DNA of 41,944 nt from Mnemiopsis leidyi. Lineage: Eukaryota; Ctenophora; Tentaculata; Lobata; Bolinopsidae. The first letter of the stretch is position 1, and each line of letters starts with the position of its first letter. The DNA lies in the NCBI GenBank assembly GCA_000226015.1, contig JH153152.1, positions 21,861 through 63,804 on the forward strand, given 5' to 3'. The position numbers and the translations under genes are program-made. Positions 37,101-41,889 of the stretch are shown piece by piece. Under the pieces are notes generated by a model. The model was given only the letters and a program-made list of their open reading frames with translations, was not told the DNA's origin and did not search any database.

Positions 37101-40100
37101 CGTTTTTATAGTGCTCCACAGAAATGGGACCCTTGTAAGGGGTCTGTCGAAATCCAGGAACTTCAGCAACATGGCGTAGTCCTTGTCTACCACCGCCCCT
37201 CTTGCTGGGAACTCAGGGTCGTCCGGATTCTGGTGTCTGGTTGATTTTATCTCAAGGACGTTCATCTCCAGATCAAAATCAGCTCTCTCGTAGTCTGAGT
37301 TTATCCTGGTCCAGGGACCTACAGAAGAACCGGAACTGGCGAAGTATCTTCCCACCAGATTATCGAATCCTTCTATAGTGTAGATTTCCTGAGTAGACTC
37401 AACCATTTCCTCCACAAAGTTCAACTCCGGCTGCTTGGAGAGGATCCTGTAATGAAACCTCCTCATCCCGACCAACTCGACCCTGGTGACAGGAATAGAG
37501 ACCAGATCCCGACACTCCTTCTCATCCTCCTCCCCGATCCTTCTATCATACACCACCTCGCCGTTACACGATAACCTGATACCCTCCCCCGGCTCCACCT
37601 CCCACCTCCAGACCTGGGTAGGTGCCCCTTCACATGGTCTGGAAGTGTACGTGTAGTAGTTTGTGTCACAGTTCAAGTTGAGGAGGTCCTTGCCCGTCTC
37701 GCTCCTCTCTCCGCTCCACAGAATGTTGGACAGTCCGATAGGGATGTTTCCTCGGAACAGCTGCATGTGCATATAAGGACCGTGTTCTACCTGATGGTTC
37801 GTCTTGATCTCCAGAATGTTGTCCGTAAGAGAGATATCTACTTGTTCGAACAGTGTCTCTATCAGTGTCCAGGTGATAGGTTGAGAGTTGGTGAGTGTTG
37901 TGTCGTAGTGTCTGTTCTTTTGTTCGGCAGGCACTAATGTCAGGCAGGACAGCAGCCCAAGTACCAGATACAGATACTTCATGAGCCTGTAGTTTGGAGG
38001 GAAATTACTTATGGATAACTTAGCTCAAATTATTCTAAACTTTATTTGACTAAGGCGATGATAATGGGAAAAGTCAAAAATTAGATAACAACAAATTATT
38101 TGATATGCAACAATTTAATGAACATCTGCAAGGACGCAGGAATTCCGTTGATAGGTTTTTTGACGTTTTGGGCAGCATTTTTGTTTATTTGAATTAACGG
38201 CCAAGATCCCAAAAAGGTGGTATTAATCTTGATGCGTTGACAGACCGATTGGCTAGAATATATCGAACCCTTTGACGTGGCGTGATGTAAAAATGGACAA
38301 GGACTTTGTAATGAAACATAGGACAATATGCATTGTATATTCTGATCAAAAAGACGCAGGTTTAAGTTTAAAGTTATGAAATCTGCCGTTAGATTGGCTT
38401 AAATAAACTTCGATAATATTCAATTTCATATCGTTATAGTTCGTTACATGCAACAACTTGCAAGCTACCACATAAATATGCAGAACAAATATTCCTATCT
38501 GTACATAACGGTCGATTCTAGGAATTTCAATACTGACCTCCTCTGGCCGACATCTATATATCTACCAAATGGTAAGGTGTAAACTTTGAATGCACCATAA
38601 ATGTACTTTTAAGACTCAAGTAAAGCTTTATGATAACAGTTCATACCCGTCACAGAAGTGTTTACAAATTTACAATGCTGAACATGACCCAGCACAGTTG
38701 GCACTAAACCTGCTCCCCGCCACCATACCATCCACCAGACTGAAGGTGTTGTCACACCCCCATCTTGTAGAAGGAGAAGTAGCTGACTTCTTGGTAATGT
38801 CGAGCACACTCTCCTATCAGCTGGGAGGAGTAGACTCCCTCTACAGGTTCTGTAGAGTTTACTTCTGGTCCTCCTCTTACTCTGAGCTTTAGCAGCCCCT
38901 TTTGGAGAGAGAAGTTCCATGTTGAGGGACCCTGGGTTGATCTCAGCAGACTTTTTATTTGTCTGGGTGTCCTACACGCAACACACCCAGTCAAATATAC
39001 ACCTCTCTTGTTCCACTGAAACTTTCCCAGTTCCAGCCCGGCTGTGTTGTAAAGTACAACAGAGTTGAGGAGAATTTTGTCTGCTGTAGAGGTTACAGAG
39101 AGAGGAGACTTGGTCAGGTCGTGTTTCACAGCACAGTCCAAGTTAGAACAGTAGTCACACTCTCTACTCCAACAGTCACACGTCTGCAAACTCTCAATTT
39201 CGTTTGTTTCATTAATTTTATGCCCGGAAAGTTGCAACTCCGCACTCTGACCGATTTCAGATCTGACCTGTCTCTCCGAACCTGATTTGTCTCCTCCTTC
39301 AACTCCGTGTAAGGGAAATCCTCGGTAGTAAAACCCTTTCATGTTTGCAAACTCTACAGCGTCCACCGACTCTGATCCTAGCTGCTTACAGGACTCCGAG
39401 TCCTGGCCTCCCAACTCCCTGAAATAGTGGATCTCTCCATCACAAGTCAGGACTATGGTAGTAGGGGTGAACAGCCAGGACCACTCTTGTATCTTCTTAC
39501 CGTTACAAGGGCTGGTCTTGTAGTCAACAAGGTCACCACATGCCTCGTTTTTAACGTCAGCTTCACTCTTACTTCTCATTGTGTTCCAAGTGATGGGACG
39601 TTTATTTACTGCTTTGTCGCCAGCAAAAAGTTTTATGGACAAAGTGGTACTAGACTCCTTCCCTGTGGTACTCCATATCGTGTTATCCTCTGTTCTTAGT
39701 CTTGTTGCTCGGATTTGAAGCATAGCGTCTTGAAGTGGAAACTTAACCTTCTCTGTTTCTGATCGAATCTCGGTCCATGAAAGGAGTGAACGTTCTATTT
39801 TTGCAGTGTTGGTTCCCGTAACAAGGAGAATAACGGCAATAACAAGTACCATGTCTGAGGAAATGTTTTATGGTTGGTTTGTGAAAAGGGTTGAAAATGA
39901 AATAGTAAACTTTGAAAACTCCAACTTCATATTGAATTTAAACCAATGTTGAAAACACGAAACAACCAAAACGCTGAACAAGGAATTTAGCATGTAAGTA
40001 AGTCAAGGCAAAATAAGTTACTGACAGTAAGTTCGAGTTCGCACCTGACACAAAAGAGCTGAATTGTGGCCTGAAACCATTGCCGAATACCTCCTTCCTT

Positions 40101-41889
40101 GTACTTGAAATTACTAAACTGATTTGATAACTATGTTTGGTATTTGGGTATGTTATTCGTAACGTTTGGTATGGGGTAAACGTTGCCTGTCAGAGCGGTT
40201 GAGTAAATATCTCAGCGGCAGGCTTTCGACTAACTTCAGCTATTTTTATCCAGAGAATATCCTCAAAATTACAATATTTGTATAAAAAAGATCTCTTGTT
40301 GTTGAGCTAGATCAAAGCCAAGGCACGTTAAAATTTAATGATCCCATGTAATTCAATTTAATATTCCGAAGTTTAGACAACCTACTAACAGTTTCTCGAC
40401 CAGTGCTTAGTACCGATTACTTTAGTATTATTTACAGTGCATTGCCTGCTCTGGTATATGAGCTGTAAATACTAAACCAAATGTCGCACATAAACTTTTC
40501 TGCACTGGAAAATGTTTCCCTAATTTAAAACCAAGCATCTAAATACCTCTATTTTTCAGGACGTGTGTAGTAACCTTCAGTGTAGCTATCTCCTCAAGAC
40601 CCGGCAACAAAGCACCCTGGAAGTTGTGCGCGAGCACTGCGCGATGTTCCTGCGCGTGCGCGACTACATACGGGACCGTCCAGAACTGGTGGCTGTTACT
40701 CTGGAGCCGTTGTTAATGGAGGACAGGTGGAGAGGACTGTGGAATGTGCTATCAGGTTAGTTTCGTACTTTCGTTTTATTGCCATTGCTTTCACCAACAA
40801 AATGTTTTACAGGACTAAAAGTAGCGTATTCATGATTGAACTGATTAGGATTAAGTGACATTGGGCAGTTTGGTCTACTTCATCTCATTAAATTTTGCTC
40901 TTAATACGCCTAGTTTTTTATATAAACGTTTCAATAATACAAAAAGTAAGTCATGTGGCCACCACGTGACTTGGGCGCACTGGACGTGCAACTTCACCGC
41001 TATTTCCCAACTCACACTCCCACCCCCTCCAGAGGACAAGTATTGTACGATAACCTACGACCGGCTCTACTCCAAGCTGTCCTCACACTACGGGCACATG
41101 TTACAAGATGCTCCAGATGAAATGTTCAAGTACATGATCCAGTGTATTACCGACAGTGTTAACTCCAAGTTTAACGACGCTAACATTGCCACTGTTTGTC
41201 AGGTAGGGGAGTGTCTGTTTGTCTGTTTGTGCGTCTGTCTGTTCGCGTGTCTATTTGTGCGTCTGTTTGTTATTCTATCAGGTCATCTGTTTCCTGTTTG
41301 TTTACTTTTCTTTTACTTTAACTCTTCATTTGTTTTCATCAGTTTAGTTTTTATATTTCAAGAAATGTGGTGTTTAACTTTCCTGATTTCAGGTTATCCG
41401 GTTCTTCAAAGAGCGGTCTACAAACGGAGTAGGGAGGTTTGTCCGACAGTTTGCACAAGAATACAGTATAGTTCACGGTCTGCGTGCACATCTTCTCAGA
41501 GACAGAGAGGATGCCGTCCAGAGGTTTGTTCTTTTTCCTGGAGTATTTTACAAAAGTTTGAAAAAATTAGTTAGGGGAGTTAAAGTTTTAGTTGGGGACA
41601 AACTTCTTAAAGATAGCCTGGTCGAATAAATAAAACTCCAATTTTCCCGATTGGGGCGTAGTCTTTGAAAACTGCTAAGAAATTGTTCGTGACTACAACC
41701 CCGCTATCACATCCATTTCACACTAGCCACACCTAAACCCTTCTCTCTACCAGGTTCCAGAATTTATCAGTTAGCAGTACCAAGTTCCGAATTGCGATGT
41801 GTATGTTGGGAAGTTCTCGCTCAGAGGCTGTCGCTCTCACCAGCTCTACCTTTACTGAAGTAAAGAACTCGGAGAATATGAGACAGCTG
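8580..41889 (+). CDS. RIPOR (FAM65)-like Rho-interacting cell polarization regulator, multi-exon, 3' end outside window
   Basis: The spliced N-terminus is alpha-helical and aligns by eye with the RIPOR N-terminal region: GANNLLGAISNSPAGRV against the GAYNMVRAYTTGSPGS type, LESEFKEFLGYLHI against LESELEAQLGEFHL, and GHGRLCGGDVYE against GFARLCVGDQYE. A later exon carries LGTCTSLRLNFTLAWTPV, like the LGTIKLSLEVTWSPF strand that closes the following beta-rich domain. Then come a Ser-rich segment, a basic stretch, and a helical C-terminal part (40560 onward) that would fit the ARM-like repeats of the family. In vertebrates these proteins bind active RhoA-type GTPases and tune polarity, migration and Golgi orientation. 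Exon phases agree through 8580-20416 and through 33861-41889. The link between them relies on weaker exons in 20417-33860. An in-frame TAG at 8571-8573 supports the ATG at 8580. Three intronless minus-strand genes lie inside its introns. Confidence 0.8.
8711..9782 (+). other. RIPOR-like intron 1
   Basis: Bounded by GTAAGTG and CTCTTTCAG. I see no gene, repeat array or mobile element in it. Confidence 0.75.
9783..9856 (+). CDS. RIPOR-like exon 2
   Basis: 74 nt (1 + 24 codons + 1). It encodes NVDLALEKVVQLHYHYHLNT followed by KLMA, an amphipathic helix continuing exon 1. Donor GTAAGTAC. Confidence 0.85.
11782..11830. promoter_or_regulatory. CCAAT box / E-box module
   Basis: CTATTGG at 11781, CACGTG at 11800-11805 and CTGATTGG at 11821-11828 lie within 50 bp. 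Inverted CCAAT is the NF-Y site and CACGTG the site for USF/MAX/MiT-type bHLH factors. Function here is inferred from motif content alone. Confidence 0.4.
12735..12766. promoter_or_regulatory. E-box / CCAAT module next to exon 3
   Basis: TCACGTG (E-box 12735-12740) is followed by CTGATTGGCT at 12757-12766, ending 11 bp before the splice acceptor. The arrangement repeats the module at 11800-11830, including a similar GAATAC/AAATAC spacer. Confidence 0.4.
12778..12875 (+). CDS. RIPOR-like exon 3
   Basis: 98 nt (2 + 32 codons). It encodes ANNLLGAISNSPAGRVRTIL and then NELSHEKHEARY, the segment aligning with the GSPGSREARDSL region of vertebrate RIPOR. Acceptor ATCCCCAG, donor GTAAGTAAA. Confidence 0.9.
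13918..14060. repeat. Heptamer array (GTACACT)n, about 20 copies
   Basis: Nearly perfect 7-bp tandem repeat with one variant (GTGCACT) near 14001. It generates a spurious minus-strand open frame of repeated VQCTVYS. Confidence 0.95.
15704..15752. promoter_or_regulatory. CCAAT / CLEAR module
   Basis: CTGATTGGTC at 15704-15713, then a full GTCACGTGAC palindrome at 15721-15730, then ATTGG at 15748-15752. GTCACGTGAC equals the CLEAR element bound by TFEB/MiT factors in vertebrates. Confidence 0.4.
16772..16915. promoter_or_regulatory. Cluster of CCAAT boxes and E-boxes
   Basis: CATTGGTC (16772), CTGATTGGCT (16801-16810), TCACGTGG (E-box 16820-16825), CTGATTGGC (16842-16850), an X-box-like GTAACCATGGTGAC (16857-16870) and CACGTG (16910-16915) occur within 145 bp. 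The density suggests an intronic promoter or enhancer. Confidence 0.4.
17615..17678 (+). CDS. RIPOR-like exon 4
   Basis: 64 nt (21 codons + 1). It encodes KLNGLESEFKEFLGYLHIEP and R, matching the LESELEAQLGEFHLRM-type helix of RIPOR. Acceptor AACTTTTCAG, donor GTAAGTGT followed by a short GTAAGT repeat. Confidence 0.9.
18029..18073. promoter_or_regulatory. Three TCACGTGATC sites at 18-bp spacing
   Basis: CACGTG cores start at 18030, 18048 and 18066, each within GTCACGTGATC(A/G)G. This is a three-unit 18-bp tandem repeat that would place three E-boxes at equal spacing. Confidence 0.5.
18411..18665. repeat. Minisatellite, 24-25 bp unit, about 10 copies
   Basis: The unit is about TTGGATTGAGAGGGATAGAA plus CTTG, with some copies one base longer (GAGGAGATAG). 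The minus-strand reading SQSNKFYP repeats is an artefact of the array. Confidence 0.95.
19137..19187. repeat. GT microsatellite
   Basis: Dinucleotide tract with two CTGTGT interruptions near its start. Confidence 0.95.
19401..20270. repeat. Minisatellite, 17-bp unit, about 51 copies, with assembly gap
   Basis: Two unit types alternate: GAAAATAAGTACATACT, mainly at the edges, and GGAAATAAGTACACAAT, which fills the centre from about 19740 to 20106. Because 17 is not a multiple of 3 and the unit has no stop on the minus strand, all three minus frames stay open for hundreds of bases (YLFPLCTYFHCVLI repeats). These are not genes. The array ends about 100 bp before exon 5. Its true length is uncertain because of the gap. 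Confidence 0.97.
20107..20118. other. Assembly gap (12 N)
   Basis: Twelve Ns inside the 17-bp array; a repeat-induced assembly break. Confidence 0.99.
20373..20416 (+). CDS. RIPOR-like exon 5
   Basis: 44 nt (2 + 14 codons). It encodes LIGHGRLCGGDVYE, aligning with LAGFARLCVGDQYE of vertebrate RIPOR. Acceptor CTGTTTCAG, donor GTAAAC, ending in phase 0 after 137 codons. Confidence 0.9.
21537..21569. repeat. Perfect inverted repeat, 14-bp stem with 5-nt loop
   Basis: GGTAGTGTTGCAGT (21537-21550) pairs perfectly with ACTGCAACACTACC (21556-21569) across GTTGT. It would form a stable hairpin as RNA from either strand, but is too short for a typical miRNA precursor. Confidence 0.85.
22203..22697. 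repeat. Minisatellite with 44- or 38-bp units, about 12 copies
   Basis: Units carry GGTAACCATGGAAACACCTG followed by a (T/C)ACGTATTACTA(C/T)GTGTTG-type tail. Regular cores start at 22341, 22385, 22423, 22467, 22511, 22555, 22599, 22637 and 22681, so the spacing is 44 bp except for two 38-bp units that lack the TATGCG segment. Units before 22341 are more diverged. Each core GTAACCATGGAAAC differs at one specified position from the RFX X-box consensus GTNRCC(N0-3)RGYAAC. Confidence 0.93.
23141..23297 (+). CDS. Candidate RIPOR-like exon 6 (tentative)
   Basis: The reading from a GTGTCCACAG acceptor to a GTAAAC donor is open for 52 codons plus 1 nt. It fits the required phases: it enters in phase 0 after exon 5 and leaves in phase 1 for the exon at 28977. 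It contains CGVVQRWRER, reminiscent of YGRQRWKLR, which in vertebrate RIPOR follows GDQYE. The rest (CFYWFPGNGDRSLF onward) matches poorly and is about 20 residues longer than expected. A second frame is also open here, so chance is possible. Confidence 0.3.
24395..24512. repeat. Short tandem repeat, ~35-bp unit, 3 copies
   Basis: Three copies of TGCTAGCTAGATTACCTA(A/G)ATT followed by a GTATAG(G/A)GTGTAG-type tail. No function is apparent. Confidence 0.85.
24570..24650. repeat. GT-rich microsatellite
   Basis: Interrupted TG repeats with GCGGG, GCGTC and TTAGGGACTCAG interruptions. Confidence 0.9.
25404..25421. promoter_or_regulatory. Pair of TCACGTG E-boxes
   Basis: CACGTG at 25404-25409 and 25416-25421, 12 bp apart, both in the context TGTCACGTG. 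Confidence 0.35.
25976..26021. repeat. Heptamer array (GTACATT)n, about 6 copies
   Basis: Perfect 7-bp repeat TACATTG. It is the same heptamer family as the TACACTG array at 13918, differing by one base per unit. Confidence 0.95.
26282..26390. repeat. Tandem repeat, ~32-36 bp unit, 3 copies
   Basis: Three copies of GTC...TGCGTCTATTTGG(A/C)TGTCTGTCTGT. A plus-strand 63-codon open frame across it is a repeat artefact. Confidence 0.85.
26729..26779. promoter_or_regulatory. Two CTGATTGGCT CCAAT boxes
   Basis: CTGATTGGCT occurs at 26729-26738 and 26770-26779, 41 bp apart. They lie about 230 bp before the double CRE, so this may be a compact intronic promoter. Confidence 0.4.
27010..27028. promoter_or_regulatory. 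Double consensus CRE
   Basis: Two perfect TGACGTCA palindromes at 27010-27017 and 27021-27028, spaced 11 bp start to start, about one helical turn. This is the CREB/ATF binding consensus. Function is inferred. Confidence 0.5.
27365..27412. promoter_or_regulatory. E-box / CLEAR / CRE cluster
   Basis: CACGTG at 27365, 27386 and 27407 (regular 21-bp spacing). The central one forms a full GTCACGTGAC (27384-27393) that overlaps a perfect CRE TGACGTCA (27390-27397). Confidence 0.45.
27824..28133. repeat. Minisatellite, 13-bp unit, about 24 copies
   Basis: The unit is CATAGCAACCAGT, with a few variants (GCAGCC, ACCAATCA) that recur at two places as a higher-order block. Confidence 0.97.
28430..28507. 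repeat. Short 12-bp repeat (GTGTGCATCAAG)n
   Basis: About four diverged copies of GTGTGCATC(A)(A/G)G. Short overlapping open frames here are artefacts. Confidence 0.75.
28977..29139 (+). CDS. Probable RIPOR-like exon before the LGT-strand exon; 3' end uncertain
   Basis: An open 53-codon reading after a CCTCCCCAG acceptor encodes QSVYLTVLGESISLAEVQQS, then a helical stretch and KCWDDVGRTLQAGRWKYLDL. It aligns loosely with IFLPLLTEFLSIKVTEL and the CETKDLFAALPQVVAVDI region of vertebrate RIPOR, directly upstream of the LGT strand. The donor is ambiguous. GTGTGT after 29139 fits in phase with an acceptor at 33898. GTAGGC after 29089 fits the acceptor at 33860. An alternative acceptor would start the exon at 28968. 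Confidence 0.5.
30085..30102. promoter_or_regulatory. Pair of CACGTG E-boxes
   Basis: CACGTG at 30085-30090 and 30097-30102 (12 bp apart), separated by TTACGT. Confidence 0.35.
30940..31085. other. CpG-rich island with palindromes and open frames on both strands
   Basis: The composition changes abruptly to CpG-rich. GGCCGGC at 31000 and GCCGGCC ending at 31040 bracket an imperfect hairpin with a central GCACGTACGTGC palindrome. A plus-strand frame (30721-31185, 154 codons, Arg-rich) and a minus-strand frame (30807-31070, 87 codons) cross it. A different plus frame continues to 31255 and ends NGQGNDNLSDLFY. I recognise no protein. It may be a small CpG island, a promoter or another mobile element resembling the CpG-rich one near 6.2-6.5 kb. 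Confidence 0.4.
31715..32770 (-). CDS. SAM-dependent methyltransferase with N-terminal winged helix (Rv2258c-like), intronless
   Basis: A single 351-codon frame. Residues 36-75 (KWTIPELSEKAGCKERWVRE onward) form a winged-helix domain that in this family serves dimerisation and substrate-pocket formation. The Rossmann methyltransferase fold follows, with motif I LEAGCGRG (167-174), acidic FDID (192-195) binding the SAM ribose, VKGD (217-220) and motif IV YDCMHDLP (238-245). The length is full for the family. Such proteins occur in bacteria (Mycobacterium Rv2258c type) and in several invertebrates; substrates are mostly unknown, and small-molecule methylation is inference. No signal peptide is seen, so it is probably cytosolic. 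It lies antisense in an intron of the RIPOR-like gene, has its own TATA box about 50 nt upstream of the ATG, and appears intact. Confidence 0.9.
   Translation of the reverse strand: MEKLAPLLIGAHASSAIIAGHYAGLWTTLHEHPDRKWTIPELSEKAGCKERWVREWVGVLASAGVLKLEEGMIISCDKDVAQTLLPTSALMQLFDELQIFLDKEDKIGACFKKDGPLGVGYSEYPTFQDWMGNWSECRNKESNFPETFMKMVGGGVHEALEKGIKVLEAGCGRGRHSIAAAQRYPNSSFIAFDIDEKTLERNRVDAEKLGLKNLQFVKGDFCNMNPEWENHFDYMMIYDCMHDLPHPAEAMKGLKGVIKDNGVVTLYDIYASSDMVKETKNPMSAVLYNTSLHHCMSVSLACGGVGLGTCWGVELAKEMLMEAGWEEEQLRFFKEGEFNAVFVMTKGKGLM
32823..32829 (-). promoter_or_regulatory. TATA box of the methyltransferase gene
   Basis: TATATAA on the minus strand, 53-59 nt upstream of the ATG. A CCAAT motif lies between the TATA box and the ATG. 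This supports independent transcription and a very short 5' UTR. Confidence 0.55.
32867..32929. promoter_or_regulatory. Inverted pair of TCAAAATTGACC elements upstream of the methyltransferase
   Basis: The 12-mer GTCAAAATTGAC occurs at 32867-32878 and 32918-32929. With flanks, one reads AGTCAAAATTGACCAT and the other, on the opposite strand, TGTCAATTTTGACCAT, so the two sites are inverted copies. GGTCA/TGACC half-sites hint at nuclear-receptor-like binding, which is inference. Confidence 0.35.
33861..34080 (+). CDS. RIPOR-like exon with the LGT strand
   Basis: 73 codons plus 1 nt. It encodes NIIVALGTCTSLRLNFTLAW and TPVVKGQQINFDPFGRLPFQ, a Gly-rich stretch (GGLCQGFGGGLKH) and ATSLAQLQQLTINDP. 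The LGT...L.F.LAWTP pattern matches LGTIKLSLEVTWSPF of RIPOR. Only the donor at 34081 (GTGTGAG, phase 1) is compatible with the next exon, because GTGAGT two bases later would lead to stops. An alternative internal acceptor would start the exon at 33899. Confidence 0.85.
34449..34538 (+). CDS. RIPOR-like exon (acidic helical)
   Basis: 2 + 29 codons + 1. It encodes VSMMSISEQPDQPLAALLQD and TIILYEDYE before a GTAAGTTG donor. Two AGs (34447-34448 and 34450-34451) could serve as acceptor in the same phase and differ by one codon. Confidence 0.75.
34696..34820 (+). CDS. RIPOR-like exon
   Basis: 2 + 41 codons. It encodes QFSEVKDLLSALRQLRIDLH followed by PAPAGTPQLSTGTMSSAASS, a helix then a Ser/Thr/Pro-rich linker. 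Acceptor CTCTACACAG, donor GTCGGT. Confidence 0.85.
35028..35119 (+). CDS. RIPOR-like exon, Ser-rich linker
   Basis: 30 codons + 2. It encodes DNGGYFGSVDNVSSLHSSPA and PFSSVTQLNT. Acceptor GTTCGAACAG, donor GTAACT. A poly-C run (35162-35174) lies in the following short intron. Confidence 0.85.
35292..35541 (+). CDS. RIPOR-like exon, basic segment and helix
   Basis: 1 + 83 codons. It encodes a Ser/Asn-rich start (SLALNDSPCNSPNRDTKW), a strongly basic stretch (RPRNRKKSIFSSVRQKRYKR) that could bind membrane or act as a nuclear signal, and then a helical part ending CEQVDRFLAIHLQYLQ. Donor GTAGAT. Confidence 0.85.
35747..35752 (-). terminator. Polyadenylation signal of the 690-residue gene
   Basis: AATAAA on the minus strand 158 nt after the stop codon; the only canonical hexamer I see between the stop and the preceding host exon. 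Confidence 0.5.
35910..37982 (-). CDS. Secreted Cys-rich protein with two N-terminal 4-Cys repeats, Ser-rich linker and 13-Cys C-terminal module
   Basis: An intronless frame of 690 codons. A signal peptide (MKYLYLVLGLLSCLTLVPAE) starts it. Two homologous ~145-residue domains follow (about 36-180 and 222-379), each with four Cys at matching spacing (105/117/139/157 and 305/318/339/357) and the shared pattern PC(E/N)G...QxWxW...I(R/T)LSCNG...C(R)xL...F(H/Y)YR. Residues 385-495 are a low-complexity linker rich in Ser, Asn and Asp, probably glycosylated. The C-terminal module (501-690) has 13 Cys, beginning CDCWRRECDYCSNLEC. No transmembrane segment is visible, so it is probably extracellular. 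I do not recognise the family and assign no function. Its tandem paralogue lies 689 bp upstream on the same strand, and both are antisense inside an intron of the RIPOR-like gene. Confidence 0.85.
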   Translation of the reverse strand: MKYLYLVLGLLSCLTLVPAEQKNRHYDTTLTNSQPITWTLIETLFEQVDISLTDNILEIKTNHQVEHGPYMHMQLFRGNIPIGLSNILWSGERSETGKDLLNLNCDTNYYTYTSRPCEGAPTQVWRWEVEPGEGIRLSCNGEVVYDRRIGEEDEKECRDLVSIPVTRVELVGMRRFHYRILSKQPELNFVEEMVESTQEIYTIEGFDNLVGRYFASSGSSVGPWTRINSDYERADFDLEMNVLEIKSTRHQNPDDPEFPARGAVVDKDYAMLLKFLDFDRPLTRVPFLWSTIKTKTGHDVHNGPCTPTKFASYESEPCNGEKEQIWAWHIDTERITLSCNGDLQYEYLIGRSATEDCRRLASSPGNALIFQNMRGFYYRSSSKSEELLLSPMSDSDDYEETGSGPDSGANSSSGSSSESSTDRGSNSNSQSNSVSESNSVEESNSNTGSNSYPILIPDSTPDSDTRPEKAADSNEEADNLQNDTEDPQLDDLETGIYLPTCDCWRRECDYCSNLECAVKHDLTKSPLSVTSTADNTLLNSVVLYNTAGLELGKFQWNKRGIYLTGCVACRTPRKLTRRQTSGDRYTWTFSLREGLVEMRVLSRTQEGVVEGVYSSQLIGECARHYQEVSYFSFYKMGCDNTFSLVDGMVAGRNVGATCGGQCEGVEPPVGPALPTQPEWSCMEGGVFVCK
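37983..38670. other. Spacer between the two paralogues
   Basis: AT-rich and non-coding; it should hold the promoter of the 690-residue gene. I see no clear TATA box or repeat in it. Confidence 0.45.
38671..39852 (-). pseudogene. Frameshifted paralogue of the secreted Cys-rich protein, one 4-Cys domain
   Basis: The open frame (366 codons, 38752-39852) begins with a hydrophobic signal-like stretch (MVLVIAVILLVTGTNTA) and has one 4-Cys domain (about 22-177; Cys 105/116/137/155, pattern PCNG...WSW...LTCDGE). A short linker and the C-terminal module from residue 225 (CDCWSRECDYCSNLDC) follow. It ends abruptly at FYKMG-V because a run of five C (38757-38761, plus strand) replaces the four C of the neighbouring gene. 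In the neighbour's frame the homologous sequence continues (CDNTFSLVDGMVAG) to a natural stop at 38671. One extra base, real or a sequencing error, therefore removes about 28 residues and four of the module's Cys. The rest of the gene is undamaged, so a functional allele is likely. Confidence 0.75.
39853..40559. other. Non-coding end of the host intron
   Basis: Contains the presumed promoter of the frameshifted paralogue and the polypyrimidine tract and acceptor (CTCTATTTTTCAG) of the next host exon. Nothing else is recognised. Confidence 0.5.
40560..40755 (+). CDS. RIPOR-like exon, start of the helical C-terminal region
   Basis: 65 codons + 1. It encodes DVCSNLQCSYLLKTRQQSTL, then EVVREHCAMFLRVRDYIRDR and PELVAVTLEPLLMEDRWRGL, alpha-helical in character with a GC-rich codon stretch (GCGCGAGCACTGCGCG). 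Donor GTTAGT. Confidence 0.85.
41033..41202 (+). CDS. RIPOR-like exon, helical region
   Basis: 2 + 56 codons. It encodes DKYCTITYDRLYSKLSSHYG and HMLQDAPDEMFKYMIQCITD and ends NIATVCQ. Acceptor CCCCCTCCAG, donor GTAGGG. The intron after it contains a GTCTGTTTGT-type simple repeat (41205-41275). Confidence 0.9.
41393..41523 (+). CDS. RIPOR-like exon, helical region
   Basis: 43 codons + 2. It encodes VIRFFKERSTNGVGRFVRQF and AQEYSIVHGLRAHLLRDRED. Acceptor GATTTCAG, donor GTTTGT. Confidence 0.9.
41754..41889 (+). CDS. RIPOR-like exon, last in window
   Basis: 1 + 45 codons. It encodes FQNLSVSSTKFRIAMCMLGS and SRSEAVALTSSTFTEVKNSE and ends MRQL before GTATGT. No stop codon is reached; the gene continues past the right edge. 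Confidence 0.9.

Larger units (their letters stand above)
35542..40559 (+). other. RIPOR-like intron hosting the two secreted-protein paralogues
   Basis: A 5.0-kb intron, GTAGAT to ATTTTTCAG. Apart from the two minus-strand genes, 37983-38670 and 39853-40559 show no further gene. Confidence 0.8.

Noticed and set aside
38609..38920. 103-codon minus-strand frame overlapping the frameshifted paralogue
   Set aside because: A shadow in another frame of the conserved C-terminal module.
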